Origin: Micromonospora sp045209745
Lineage (GTDB): Bacteria; Actinomycetota; Actinomycetes; Mycobacteriales; Micromonosporaceae
Assembly: GCF_045209745.1 (NCBI RefSeq)
Contig: NZ_CP109273.1
Span: 124,001 to 188,000 of the forward strand
Direction of reading: 5' to 3'
Length of the DNA: 64,000 nt
Positions 34,840 to 44,574 of this stretch are shown in pieces. Position 1 is the stretch's first letter; each line of letters starts with the position of its first letter. The notes under the pieces were generated by a model. The model saw only the letters and a list, made by a program, of their open reading frames with translations. It did not search any database and had not been told where the DNA came from. Position numbers and translations under genes: made by a program.

Positions 34840-37548
34840 TCAGCGGCGCAGCGTGAGGATCAGGTCGGCGACCAGGGCTGTCCAGCCGGTCTGGTGCCAG
34901 GCGCCCAGGCCGGCCCCGTTGTCGCCGTGGAAATACTCGGGGAACGCGATCAGGTCCCGCCAGTCCGGGTGGGTCTGGAACAACTGCGCGGCGCCGTAGA
35001 TCGGCCGTCGGCCCCAGTCGTCCTGGGTGAAGAGCGAGATCAGCCGGGCGGAGAGGTCGTCGGCGATCTCGTCCAGGGTGCGCTTCACCCCGGAGCGGGT
35101 CGGGTACTCCACCTGGAGGTCGTCGCCGAAGAACGCCGCGTAGTCACGCAAGGCGCTGATCAGCAGGAAGTTCGTGGGCATCCAGATCGGACCCCGCCAG
35201 TTGGAGTTGCCGCCGAACAGCCCGCTGGTCGACTCGGCCGGCTCGTAGCCGACGCAGAACTCCTGCCCGCCGAGGGTGACGGAGAACGGCTTGTCCAGGT
35301 GCGCGCGGGACAGCGTACGCAGGCCGTACTCGGAGAGGAACTCGTCGGGGTCGAGCATCCGGGCGAGCAGTCGGACCACCTGCTCCGGGCCGACCATGGA
35401 CAGCAGTCGCTGCTGCCGGCCGTCCGGGCCCAGCCGGCGGGTGCCGATCACCTCGGCGTACTCCGGGCGGTTGGTGAGGAACCAGCGCAGCCGGGCACCC
35501 AACTCCGGTAGGTGGTGCAGGGTTTTCGCGGTGAGCCGGGTGGTGGCGGCCAACGGCAGCAGCCCGACGACGGAGCGGACCTTCAGCGGCACCTTCGTGC
35601 CGTCGGCGAGGCGCAGCACGTCGTAGAAGAAGGCGTCCTCGTCGTCCCACAACCCCTGCTCGTACGCGGCTGCGGCGATGTAGGCGAAGTGCTCGAAGAA
35701 CTTGGTGGCGGTGTCCACCCAGGTCCGGTCGTGTTCGGCCAGCACGATCGCCATGTCCAGCATGTTCAGCGCGTACATGCCCATCCAGCCGGTGCCGTCG
35801 GACTGCTCCAGCACACCGGCCACCGGCAGCGCCGCGGAGCGGTCGAACGGCCCGACGTTGTCCAGCCCGAGGAAGCCGCCCTCGAAGACGTTGTTGCCGC
35901 CGGTGTCCTTGCGGTTGACCCACCAGGTGAAGTTGAGCAGCAGCTTGTGCATCACCCGGGCCAGGAACTCGTAGTCCCGGCCGCCGTCGATCTCGAACAC
36001 CTTCAGCGCCGCCCACGCGTGCACCGGCGGGTTCACGTCACCGAACGCCCACTCGTACGCCGGGATCTGGCCGTTGGGGTGCAGGTACCACTCGCGGAGC
36101 AGGAGCAGTAGCTGCTCCTTGGCGAAGCCCGGGTCGACCCGGGCGATGCTCACGCAGTGGAAGGCCAGGTCCCAGGCCGCGTACCAGGGGTATTCCCACG
36201 GGTCGGGCATGGAGATGACGTCGAAGCTGGTCATGTGCCACCAGGCGCTGTTGCGCCCGTGGCGGCGCCCGGCCGGCGGCGGTGTGGAGCCAGGGTCGCC
36301 TTCGAGCCAGCGTTTGACGTCGAAGTGGTAGAACTGCTTGCCCCACATCAGCCCGGCGATGGCCTGCCGTGCCACCAGCGCTTCGTCTGGAGTGGCGGCC
36401 GGTGGGATCACCCCGGCGAAGAACCGGTTCGCCTCGGCCCGCCGCGCCCACACCACGGCCTCGAAGCCGTCGCCGAGGTCGGCCGGGGGCGGCGGCGCGG
36501 CGGCCGGGGGCGACGCGGTGCGGGTCAGTCGCAGTCGGATCTGGCGCTGCCCGCCGGCCGGCACGTCGAGCACGTAGTGCAGCGCGCCCTTGGTGCCCTC
36601 CCGCGCGGGGTTGACCGTGGCGGCACCGTCGACCACATGGTCGTTGATGCCGTCCTTCGGGTACGGCGAACGGCCGTGCAGGCCCCAGAGCCGTTCGGCG
36701 TTGGTGTCGTTGTCACAGAGCAGCGGCACTGGGCCACCGTCGCCCTCCAGCAGCAGTTGGCCGAGCACCCGGTGCTCGCCGACGAGCCGGGTGCCCTGGC
36801 CGGTCAGCCGGGGGATCCGGTCGCCGCCGGGCAGGCCCCACGCCCAGGTGTTGCGGAACCACAGGGTGGGCAGGACGTGCAGGGTCGCGGCCCGGTCGCC
36901 CCGGTTGGCGACGGTCACCACCATGCAGAGGTCGGTCGGGGACGCCTTGGCGTAGTCGACGGTCACCGCCCAGTACCGGTCGTCGTCGAAGATCCCGGTG
37001 TCCACCAACTCGTACTCGGTGTCGTCACGGCCGCGCAACGCGTTCACCGCGACGAGTTCGTCGTACGGGAAGGCGGCCTGCGGGTAGTGGTAGCGCCAGC
37101 GCATCCAGGAGTGGGTGGGCGTGGAGTCCTCGTACCACCAGTACTCCTTGACATCCTCGCCGTGGTTGCCGCTGTCGCCGCCGAGGCCGAACATCCGCTC
37201 CTTGAGGATCGGGTCCCTGCCGTTCCACAGCGCGAGAGCGAAGGCGAAGGTCTGTCGTTCGTCGCAGACGCCGGCCATCCCGTCTTCATTCCACCGGTAG
37301 GCTCTGGACCGCGCATGGTCGTGCGGGAAGTAGTCCCAGGCCGTACCGTGCTCGCTGTAGTCCTCCCGTACCGTCCCCCACGCCCGTTCGGACAGATAGG
37401 GACCCCATGCGCGCCAGTCCTGCTCCCCCGAGTCGGCCTGGGCGAGCCGGAGCCGCTCAGCGTCGGGTGGCGAGGCGTCGGAGGACGATCGGTCAGTGAT
37501 CACGTGCACATCTTTGACGTCGCCGCAGTACTTGACCACAGCGGCCAT
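34840..37548 (-). CDS. MGH1-type glycoside hydrolase (GH63-like)
   Basis: A 902-residue cytoplasmic protein with the (alpha/alpha)6-barrel of GH63/MGH1 hydrolases. The N-terminus has RAYRWNEDGMAGVCDERQ and a long beta-rich region; the C-terminal barrel carries SFDVISMPDPWEYPWYAAWDLAFH, FLGLDNVGPFDRS, and GNSNWRGPIWMPTNFLL, all typical of bacterial proteins labelled mannosyl-oligosaccharide glucosidase. Related bacterial enzymes hydrolyse glucosyl- or mannosyl-glycerate or alpha-glucans. Its position beside a debranching enzyme and a GT4 supports alpha-glucan or compatible-solute turnover, by inference. ATG 37548 is used; GTG 37503 is an alternative start. Confidence 0.85.
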   Translation of the reverse strand: MAAVVKYCGDVKDVHVITDRSSSDASPPDAERLRLAQADSGEQDWRAWGPYLSERAWGTVREDYSEHGTAWDYFPHDHARSRAYRWNEDGMAGVCDERQTFAFALALWNGRDPILKERMFGLGGDSGNHGEDVKEYWWYEDSTPTHSWMRWRYHYPQAAFPYDELVAVNALRGRDDTEYELVDTGIFDDDRYWAVTVDYAKASPTDLCMVVTVANRGDRAATLHVLPTLWFRNTWAWGLPGGDRIPRLTGQGTRLVGEHRVLGQLLLEGDGGPVPLLCDNDTNAERLWGLHGRSPYPKDGINDHVVDGAATVNPAREGTKGALHYVLDVPAGGQRQIRLRLTRTASPPAAAPPPPADLGDGFEAVVWARRAEANRFFAGVIPPAATPDEALVARQAIAGLMWGKQFYHFDVKRWLEGDPGSTPPPAGRRHGRNSAWWHMTSFDVISMPDPWEYPWYAAWDLAFHCVSIARVDPGFAKEQLLLLLREWYLHPNGQIPAYEWAFGDVNPPVHAWAALKVFEIDGGRDYEFLARVMHKLLLNFTWWVNRKDTGGNNVFEGGFLGLDNVGPFDRSAALPVAGVLEQSDGTGWMGMYALNMLDMAIVLAEHDRTWVDTATKFFEHFAYIAAAAYEQGLWDDEDAFFYDVLRLADGTKVPLKVRSVVGLLPLAATTRLTAKTLHHLPELGARLRWFLTNRPEYAEVIGTRRLGPDGRQQRLLSMVGPEQVVRLLARMLDPDEFLSEYGLRTLSRAHLDKPFSVTLGGQEFCVGYEPAESTSGLFGGNSNWRGPIWMPTNFLLISALRDYAAFFGDDLQVEYPTRSGVKRTLDEIADDLSARLISLFTQDDWGRRPIYGAAQLFQTHPDWRDLIAFPEYFHGDNGAGLGAWHQTGWTALVADLILTLRR

Positions 37549-37589
37549 TCTCGTCGTGGCGTGTTACACCCGCCGCCGGTGGAGGAAAG

Positions 37590-39533
37590 TTGATCGACAT
37601 TCATTTCGGCCCGCAGGTCTGCACCGATCTGACCAGCGCGGCAAGCCGGGAGTGGCTGGTTCCTGACGGCCTCGGCGGATATGCCATGGGCACCGTCGGC
37701 GGGTTACGGACGCGCCGCTACCACGGTCTGTTGGTGGTCCCCGGCGAAACCCCGGCCTCCCGTCAAGTGGGCCTGGTCAGTCTCGACCCGGCGGTCACCC
37801 TGCCGTCCGGCGCGCGGGTGCGGCTCGGCGCGCACGAGTGGTCCTCCGGTGACGTGGACCCGCGCGGGTTCGAGCTGTTGGAGCGCTTCGACCTGGTCGA
37901 CGGGCTACCCCGGTGGCGGTGGCGGATCGGCGCGGTGGTGATCGAACGGGAGCTGGCCATGCTGCCCGGCCGTTCCTGCGTGGCGGTGGTGCACCGGCTG
38001 GTCGCCGGCGGGCCCGTCCGGCTGGAGCTTTCCGCCGCCTGCACCTGGCGCGACGCGCACGGCGAACGGCGGGCCGACGGCCCGATCCCGCAGGTCGAGC
38101 CGGTGGCCGACGGCGCGGTGGTCGAGGGCGCGTACCGGCTGGCCGGCCCGGGGTGGACGCCCGAGGGGCAGTGGTGGCTGGGCGTGTACCACCGCGAGGA
38201 GGCCAACCGGGGTCTGCACCCGGACGAGGATCTCTGGTACGCGGGACGCTTCGTCGGCGAGCTGGAACGCCCCGGCGACACGGTGTCGGTGCGGGCCTGG
38301 GCCGGCCGACTCGACGAGGAGCCGCCACCGGCCGCGGAGATCGTGGCGACGGCCCGGCGGCGCAACCGGCGGGTGGTGGCGGCGGCGAAACCGGCGGACC
38401 CGGTCGAGGCGACGCTCACGCTGGCCGCGGACGCGTTCGTGGTGCGTACCGGCGGCGGAGCGGTCGACGTGGTGGCCGGATACCCATGGTTCGGGGCCTG
38501 GTCGCGGGACACGATGATCTCGTACGAGGGGTTGTTCCTCTGCACGGGCCGCGTTGACGAGGGGCGGGAGCTGCTGCGGGCGTACGCGGCGACGCTGTCC
38601 GAGGGGATGCTGGCCAACACGGCCGACACCGGTCGGGTGGAGTACAACACCGTCGATGGCACGCTGTGGTTCCTGCACGCGGTGAGCCGGCACGTCGCCG
38701 TCACCGGTGACACCGACCTCGGCGACGAGTTGCTGCCCGCGCTGCGTGGGGTGATCGACGCCCACGTGGCCGGCACCCGGTACGGGATCTTGATCGACCC
38801 GGCCGACGGGTTGCTCACCCAGGGCGCCCCGGGCACCGCGCTGACCTGGATGGACGCCCGGGTGTACGGCGTACCGGTCACCCCGCGCACCGGCAAACCG
38901 GTCGAGGTCAACGCGTTGTGGATCAACGGGCTGGCCGGGCTCGCGGAGCTGACCGAGCTTGCCGGGCAGAACGCGGACGAGCTGTGGCGACGGCACGGGC
39001 AGGCCACCGCCTCGTTCCGGGAGCGGTTCCCGGCGCCAACCGGCTGGCTGCACGACGTGCTGGACGCGCCCGCGCCGGCGTACCCGCTGGGTGGGGCCGC
39101 CCTGCACGACGACGACGCGCTGCGCCCCAACCAACTGCTGGCCTGGTCGCTGCCGTACGCGCCGCTGGAGCCGGACGAGGCGACGCTGCGCCGCATCGCG
39201 GGCGGGCTGCTCACGCCGCTCGGGCCGCGCAGCCTCGCCCCGGATTCGGCGGAGTTCGTGGGCCGGCACCGGGGTGGCCCGGCCGAGCGGGACGGGGGCT
39301 ATCACCAGGGCACGGTCTGGCCGTGGCTGCTCGGCCCGTACGCGGACGCCTGCCGCCGGGGGAAGATGTCCGTAGATAACGTTTTCGTCGGTATTGAGGC
39401 TCATCTGACCGAATATGGGTTAGGCTCGGTAAGCGAAACGGCCGACGGCCTCGCACCGCACAACGCGACCGGCTGCCCGTTCCAGGCGTGGTCGGTGGCC
39501 GAGTTGCTGCGGGTGCGTCGAAAGGGCCAGTAG
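37590..39533 (+). CDS. Amylo-alpha-1,6-glucosidase / glycogen debranching enzyme
   Basis: A 647-residue protein: an N-terminal GDE_N-type beta-sandwich (WLVPDGLGGYAMGTVGGLRTRRYHGLLV) and a C-terminal GDE_C alpha/alpha barrel with GYPWFGAWSRDTMISYEGLFL, ADGLLTQGAPGTALTWMDARV and GGYHQGTVWPWLLGPY. The acidic residues in WSRDT and TWMDAR are typical of the active site. It should release alpha-1,6-linked glucose from limit dextrins. The start is TTG 37590, preceded by GGAGGAA at a good distance. It diverges from the MGH1 gene across 41 bases, and the GT4 gene follows. Confidence 0.9.
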   Translation: MIDIHFGPQVCTDLTSAASREWLVPDGLGGYAMGTVGGLRTRRYHGLLVVPGETPASRQVGLVSLDPAVTLPSGARVRLGAHEWSSGDVDPRGFELLERFDLVDGLPRWRWRIGAVVIERELAMLPGRSCVAVVHRLVAGGPVRLELSAACTWRDAHGERRADGPIPQVEPVADGAVVEGAYRLAGPGWTPEGQWWLGVYHREEANRGLHPDEDLWYAGRFVGELERPGDTVSVRAWAGRLDEEPPPAAEIVATARRRNRRVVAAAKPADPVEATLTLAADAFVVRTGGGAVDVVAGYPWFGAWSRDTMISYEGLFLCTGRVDEGRELLRAYAATLSEGMLANTADTGRVEYNTVDGTLWFLHAVSRHVAVTGDTDLGDELLPALRGVIDAHVAGTRYGILIDPADGLLTQGAPGTALTWMDARVYGVPVTPRTGKPVEVNALWINGLAGLAELTELAGQNADELWRRHGQATASFRERFPAPTGWLHDVLDAPAPAYPLGGAALHDDDALRPNQLLAWSLPYAPLEPDEATLRRIAGGLLTPLGPRSLAPDSAEFVGRHRGGPAERDGGYHQGTVWPWLLGPYADACRRGKMSVDNVFVGIEAHLTEYGLGSVSETADGLAPHNATGCPFQAWSVAELLRVRRKGQ

Positions 39534-39670
39534 CGCTTTACACGACCGCAACGGTGGTGTCGCCGCTGGTTATCTCGACCCCGGCAGGATTGGCCCCGAT
39601 CCAGACGCGACGGCGACATCGACTCCGGTGCCGGTCGGCGCGCGCCCGGGGACAATTCAAAGGGGGCCGC

Positions 39671-41005
39671 ATGTCACCCGATGCCCACGTGATCGACATC
39701 TACCCCGCCCGGCAACTGCGGGTGCTGATGCTCTCCTGGGAGTACCCGCCGGTGCTCGTCGGCGGCCTCGGCCGACACGTCCACGCCCTCTCCGTCGCCC
39801 TCGCCGCCGCCGGCCACGAGGTCACCGTCGTCACCCGCCACAGCGACGGCGCACCCCTCGAGGAATACGCCGACGGCGTCCGCATCCTGCGCGCCCCCGA
39901 AGACCCCGTCACCTTCCCCCTCGCCACCAGCTCCCTACTGGCCTGGACCATGGCCTTCAACCACACCCTCACCCGCACCGCACTACGCGCCACCGAAGCC
40001 AGCTCATACGACGTCATCCACGCCCACGACTGGCTCGTCGCCCACACCGCCGTCACCCTGGCCGAGCACCTGGACCTGCCCCTGGTCACCACCATGCACG
40101 CCACCGAGGCGGGGCGGCACCAGGGCTGGCTGCCAGAGGAGATGAACCGCACCATCCACGGCGTCGAGCAGTGGCTCAGCAGCGAGTCCGGCCGGGTGAT
40201 CGTCTGCTCCGGTTACATGCGCGAGCAGGTGACCACGCTGTTCGACGTACCGGCCGCCCAGGTCGACGTGGTGCCCAACGGGGTTGACGACCGGGCCTGG
40301 CGGGCCCGGCCGCGAGCGGTCGCGTCGGCCCGCGCACGGTTCGCCGGGGACGGCCCGTTGGTCGGGTACGCCGGGCGGCTGGTCTACGAGAAGGGCGTCC
40401 AGCACCTGGTGCACGCGGTGCCCCGGTTGTGCGAGCGGCACCCGGGCCTGCGCGTGGTGATCGCCGGCGACGGCCCGTACCGGGCCGAGTTGGAGGCGCA
40501 GGCCCGACGGCTGGCGCTCTGCTCGACCGTCCGGTTCACCGGCTTCCTCGACTCCACCCAGCTGCCGGCGATGCTCGGCGCCACCGACGCGACCGTGGTG
40601 CCGAGCCTCTACGAGCCGTTCGGCATGGTGGCGTTGGAGGCGGCGGCCGCCGGGGCACCGCTGGCGGTGGCCCGCACCGGCGGCCTCGCCGAGATCGTCG
40701 AGGCCGGCGTGACCGGGGTGACGTTCCCGCACAGCGACCCGGACGCGCTCGCCGGCGCGGTCGGTCAACTGCTCGGCGACGAGGTCTCCGCACGGCGGAT
40801 GGCCCGCCGGGCCCGCACGATGGTCGGCAAGCGGTACGGGTGGGCCGCCATCGCGGCGCGCACCGCCGCCAGCTACGCCGCATCCCGGCGGGAACACGGC
40901 CCGCTACAGGCCCGGCGGGCCGCCGCCCGACTGGCCGGCGGGCGTACCCGGATCGCCATCCCGGAGGGCAACCTGCTGGCTCGCGCCGACCACGCCGCCT
41001 GCTGA
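39671..41005 (+). CDS. GT4 glycosyltransferase, glycogen-synthase-like
   Basis: A 444-residue GT-B protein. The N-terminal domain opens LRVLMLSWEYPPVLVGGLGRHVHAL, with the glycine-rich acceptor loop, and has VIHAHDWLVAHTA; the C-terminal domain has the nucleotide site LVGYAGRLVYEKGVQHLV and the E-x7-E motif EPFGMVALEAAAAGAP. This form resembles actinobacterial GT4 enzymes that make alpha-1,4-glucan or maltose-1-phosphate (GlgA/GlgM type). The donor (ADP- or UDP-glucose) is not certain. ATG 39671 follows AAAGGGGGC by three bases. Located after the debranching enzyme, it fits alpha-glucan metabolism. Confidence 0.85.
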   Translation: MSPDAHVIDIYPARQLRVLMLSWEYPPVLVGGLGRHVHALSVALAAAGHEVTVVTRHSDGAPLEEYADGVRILRAPEDPVTFPLATSSLLAWTMAFNHTLTRTALRATEASSYDVIHAHDWLVAHTAVTLAEHLDLPLVTTMHATEAGRHQGWLPEEMNRTIHGVEQWLSSESGRVIVCSGYMREQVTTLFDVPAAQVDVVPNGVDDRAWRARPRAVASARARFAGDGPLVGYAGRLVYEKGVQHLVHAVPRLCERHPGLRVVIAGDGPYRAELEAQARRLALCSTVRFTGFLDSTQLPAMLGATDATVVPSLYEPFGMVALEAAAAGAPLAVARTGGLAEIVEAGVTGVTFPHSDPDALAGAVGQLLGDEVSARRMARRARTMVGKRYGWAAIAARTAASYAASRREHGPLQARRAAARLAGGRTRIAIPEGNLLARADHAAC

Positions 41006-41088
41006 GCTGATTCGGACGACCGATAGGTGACTTCCGATCCGCTGGTTAGGGTGTAGCCCGGACAGCGGCTGAGGAGGAGCGTGCACAG

Positions 41089-42726
41089 GTGCTGATCGCC
41101 GGTCGGTACCGGCTGCTCGACCTGGTGGGTCGCGGGGGCATGGGTCGGGTCTGGCGGGCCCACGACGAGATGCTGCACCGTGAGGTCGCCGTCAAGGAGA
41201 TCGTGCCGCCGAGCTGGCTGGCCGACCACGAGCGGGCTGAGCTGCGCTCGCGCACCCTGCGGGAGGCGCGCGCCGCCGCCCGGCTCAACCATCCCGCCGT
41301 GGTCCGGCTCTACGACGTCATTCCGGTCGAGGGCAGCCCATGGATCGTGATGGAGTACGTCCCGTCGCGCACCCTCCAGGACCTGGTGGACGCCGAGGCG
41401 TCACTGGAGCCGGCCCGGGCGGCCCGGATCGGCCTGGCCGTGCTCGACGCGCTGCAAGCCGCGCACACCGCCGGGGTGCTGCACCGCGACATCAAGCCGC
41501 AGAACGTGCTCATGGCCCACGACGGTCGGGTGATGCTCACCGACTTCGGGTTGGCCACCTTCGACGGCGGCGACGGCGCGATGACCCGCCCCGGCATGGT
41601 CCTCGGCTCCCCGCAGTACGTCGCCCCCGAGCGCGCCGCCGAGGGGGCGTCCACGGTGGCCGCCGACCTGTGGTCGCTCGGGGCAACCCTGTACGCCGCC
41701 GTGGAGGGCCGCTCCCCGTACGCCCGCAGCACCGCGATGGCCACCCTGAGCGCACTGGCCGCCGGGCCACCCGACCCGGCCCCGCACGCCGGGTCGCTCG
41801 CGCCGGTGCTCGCCGGGCTGCTGCGCCGCGACCCGCGCGACCGCCTCGACCACGATTCGGCCCGCCGGTTGCTCACGGCGGCCGCGACCGGCCGCACCGA
41901 CCCGCCCCCGGTGTCCGAGCCCAGCCCACCCACCGCCTCGGGCGATGTGGGTTCGGCCGCCGGGGTGGGTGACTCGACCTCGACCTCTCCGGCTTCGGCG
42001 CTCACCCGACCCGAGGGGCGGCGTAGGGCACGTCGGGTGGCGCTGGTCGTCGTGGCGCTCCTGGTTGCCGCCGCCGCCGGGGTGGGCACGGCCTTGGCCG
42101 TCACCGATGACGAACCCTCCGGCACCGTCGGCGGACCCACCGCACCGCCGCCGTACGGCCCGCCGCCCGAGGGTCCCGGTCCGGACCGGCCCGGACGACC
42201 GCCGGGTGGGCGAGATGTTCCCCCGCCCCCGTTCGCGTGTGTCCGCCCGGACGTCGCCGGTGCGCCGGTGCTGGCCAGTGTGCCGACCCCGGGCGAACGG
42301 CTCAGGCCGCCGCCCGGCTGGGTCTGGCACGCCGACAGTTCCGGCTTCCGGGTCTCCCTACCGGCGACGTGGTATTACTCCCGCGACGGCGCGGTGGCGT
42401 GTTTCCAGGACCCGGCGACCGGCCGGGCCTTCAGCGTCGCCGAGGGCGGCGCCGCCGATCCCCTGGTCCGGCTGCGGACGGCCCGCGACGCGGCGGCCAC
42501 CGCCGGGGCCCTGCCGGAGTACGACGAGATCCGACTCGCCGCCAACGACGGCGGAGCGGAGTGGGAGTGCCGCTGGAAGGCACCGTACGGGGCCTGGCTG
42601 CACGCCCGGCAACAGGTCGTTGGAGCCAACCGCTGGACGCTGGGCTGGATCACCGACGACGAGGACTGGACCCGGGCCGACGCGGACTGGTTGGCGGTGC
42701 GAAACAGTTTCCGGCCACCCCGCTGA
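41089..42726 (+). CDS. Receptor-type Ser/Thr protein kinase (paralog 1)
   Basis: A 545-residue Hanks-type kinase. P-loop GRGGMGRV at residues 14-21, catalytic Lys36 in VAVKE, HRD 132-134, DFG 152-154 and APER activation segment are intact. A juxtamembrane Pro/Thr linker leads to one transmembrane helix (about residues 309-330), then a Pro-rich spacer and an extracellular domain of about 140 residues with two Cys and the pattern PGWVWHADSSGFRVSLPATW. There are no PASTA repeats. GTG 41089 has GAGGAGGAGC upstream. The following gene is a close paralog. Confidence 0.92.
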   Translation: MLIAGRYRLLDLVGRGGMGRVWRAHDEMLHREVAVKEIVPPSWLADHERAELRSRTLREARAAARLNHPAVVRLYDVIPVEGSPWIVMEYVPSRTLQDLVDAEASLEPARAARIGLAVLDALQAAHTAGVLHRDIKPQNVLMAHDGRVMLTDFGLATFDGGDGAMTRPGMVLGSPQYVAPERAAEGASTVAADLWSLGATLYAAVEGRSPYARSTAMATLSALAAGPPDPAPHAGSLAPVLAGLLRRDPRDRLDHDSARRLLTAAATGRTDPPPVSEPSPPTASGDVGSAAGVGDSTSTSPASALTRPEGRRRARRVALVVVALLVAAAAGVGTALAVTDDEPSGTVGGPTAPPPYGPPPEGPGPDRPGRPPGGRDVPPPPFACVRPDVAGAPVLASVPTPGERLRPPPGWVWHADSSGFRVSLPATWYYSRDGAVACFQDPATGRAFSVAEGGAADPLVRLRTARDAAATAGALPEYDEIRLAANDGGAEWECRWKAPYGAWLHARQQVVGANRWTLGWITDDEDWTRADADWLAVRNSFRPPR

Positions 42727-42845
42727 CCTGCACCGTATTGTCATGATCCGGCCCCTCGTCCGAGGTGGATCGAGGCCGCTCAGCGGATGAGAAGACCAGC
42801 CACGGTGGCTATCGTGTAACCCAGGGTGACCAAGGGGGAGCGACC

Positions 42846-44471
42846 GTGCGACAGTTGCTGATCGCGGGTCGGTACCGGCTGCTCGACCTGGTCGGCACCG
42901 GCGGGATGGGCCGGGTGTGGCTTGCTCGCGACGAGATGCTGCATCGTGACGTAGCGGTGAAGGAGGTCGTGCCGCCGTCCTGGCTGGCCGAGGCCGAGCG
43001 CGCGGAGTTGCGGCTACGGACACTGCGCGAGGCACGCACCGCTGCCCGGCTCAATCACCCCAACGTGGTCCGCATCTACGACGTGGTGCACGACCGGGAG
43101 AGCCCCTGGATCGTGATGGAGTACGTGCCGTCCCGGTCCGTGCAGCAGATCATCAGCGCCGAGGGGCCGCTGAGCCCGCAACGCACCGCCCGGATCGGGC
43201 TTGCGGTGCTCGCCGCGTTGCGGGCCGCGCACGCCGCCGGGGTGCTGCACCGCGACGTGAAGCCGCACAACGTGCTGGTGGCCGACGACGGGCGGGTGGT
43301 GCTCACGGACTTCGGCCTGGCCACCTTCGACGGTGGCGAAGGTGCGATGACCGGGCCAGGCACGGTGCTCGGCTCACCGCAGTTCGTCGCCCCTGAGCGG
43401 GCCCGCGAAGGGGTGTCGGACCCGCGCACCGACCTGTGGTCGCTGGGCGCGACGCTCTACGCGACGGTCGAGGGGCAGTCGCCGTACGCGCGGTCGAGTG
43501 CGATGGCGACGCTCAGTGCGCTGGCCACCGAACCACCCGATCCGATGCGTCGGGCCGGTCCGTTGGGTCCCGTCCTCACCGGCCTGTTGCAGCGCGACCC
43601 CTGGCGGCGGTTGACCGCCGTCGAGGCGGAGCCGCTGTTGAGAAGCGCCGCGTCCGACGATGACCAGCCCGTCAGGCCGGCCCGGTCCTCGGCGGTCGCG
43701 GCGGTCCGCAGTGCGGGCCGTGCCACCGGGGCCGATCCGGTCGGCCCGGGGATCCCGCTCGGTGACCAGGCGACGCCGACCAGGCGCCCGACCAGGCGGC
43801 CCGGCAGGCGGCGGCGACTGATCGCCCTGGGTGGTGCGGCCGCCGCCCTGCTCGTCGCGGGAGGCGTCACGCTGGCGCTGGTCAACCGGGACAACGAGCG
43901 GACACCACCGTCCGGCTCCGGCGGCGGCGCGCCGACCTCCCGGCCGGCCGCGTTCGCCTGCGCGACATCCCCGCCACCGGCGGCGACCCCGGTAGCGTCG
44001 GTGTCGCCGCCAGCTGACGTGCGGTACCGGCTGCGTGACGGTTGGACCTGGCACGACGACCCGGCGGGGTTTCGGATCGCCGCCCCGGTGGCCTGGTCGC
44101 GCTGGACCGAGGGCGCGGTGACCTGCTTCCGCAAGCCCGGCGGGGCCCGGGTGCTCAGCGTCGAGGCGGGGCCGGCACGCGCTGACCCGGTGGCGTACTG
44201 GAAGGCCGAGGAGGCTCGGCTGACCGCGAGCGAGGCGCTACCGGGCTACCGCAGGGTGGACATCTCCGCGATGGACATCTTCGAGGGTGGCGCGGTGTGG
44301 GAGTGCAGCTGGCAGAACGCCCGCGGCGAGCTGCTGCACAGCTTCCGGCTGCTGGCCAACACCTCGGCCGGGCGTGCCTACACCGTCTCGTGGTTGACAG
44401 AAGAGTTCGACTGGCAGGTCAACGCGGCATACTTGCCGATGATCCGGCAGAGCTTCACCTCCGCCCCGTGA
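42846..44471 (+). CDS. Receptor-type Ser/Thr protein kinase (paralog 2)
   Basis: A 541-residue kinase with the same build as its neighbour: P-loop GTGGMGRV, VAVKE Lys, LHRDVKPHN, TDFGLATFDG, then one transmembrane helix and an exterior domain with RDGWTWHDDPAGFRIAAPVAW, the counterpart of the paralog 1 domain. The two differ most in the linkers. GTG 42846 follows GGGGAGC by four bases; a longer reading lacks a ribosome site. A tandem duplication followed by divergence of the sensor domain is the simplest explanation. Ligand and substrates are unknown. Confidence 0.92.
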   Translation: MRQLLIAGRYRLLDLVGTGGMGRVWLARDEMLHRDVAVKEVVPPSWLAEAERAELRLRTLREARTAARLNHPNVVRIYDVVHDRESPWIVMEYVPSRSVQQIISAEGPLSPQRTARIGLAVLAALRAAHAAGVLHRDVKPHNVLVADDGRVVLTDFGLATFDGGEGAMTGPGTVLGSPQFVAPERAREGVSDPRTDLWSLGATLYATVEGQSPYARSSAMATLSALATEPPDPMRRAGPLGPVLTGLLQRDPWRRLTAVEAEPLLRSAASDDDQPVRPARSSAVAAVRSAGRATGADPVGPGIPLGDQATPTRRPTRRPGRRRRLIALGGAAAALLVAGGVTLALVNRDNERTPPSGSGGGAPTSRPAAFACATSPPPAATPVASVSPPADVRYRLRDGWTWHDDPAGFRIAAPVAWSRWTEGAVTCFRKPGGARVLSVEAGPARADPVAYWKAEEARLTASEALPGYRRVDISAMDIFEGGAVWECSWQNARGELLHSFRLLANTSAGRAYTVSWLTEEFDWQVNAAYLPMIRQSFTSAP

Positions 44472-44574
44472 CTTTGTCCAATGTAGACCTTCCGGGTGAT
44501 GCCCCTGCGGCGTCGGCGCTGACTACAGTGGCGTAGCTTTGGGCGCTCAAGATCCCTGGGGAGGGTGAGTCGAC

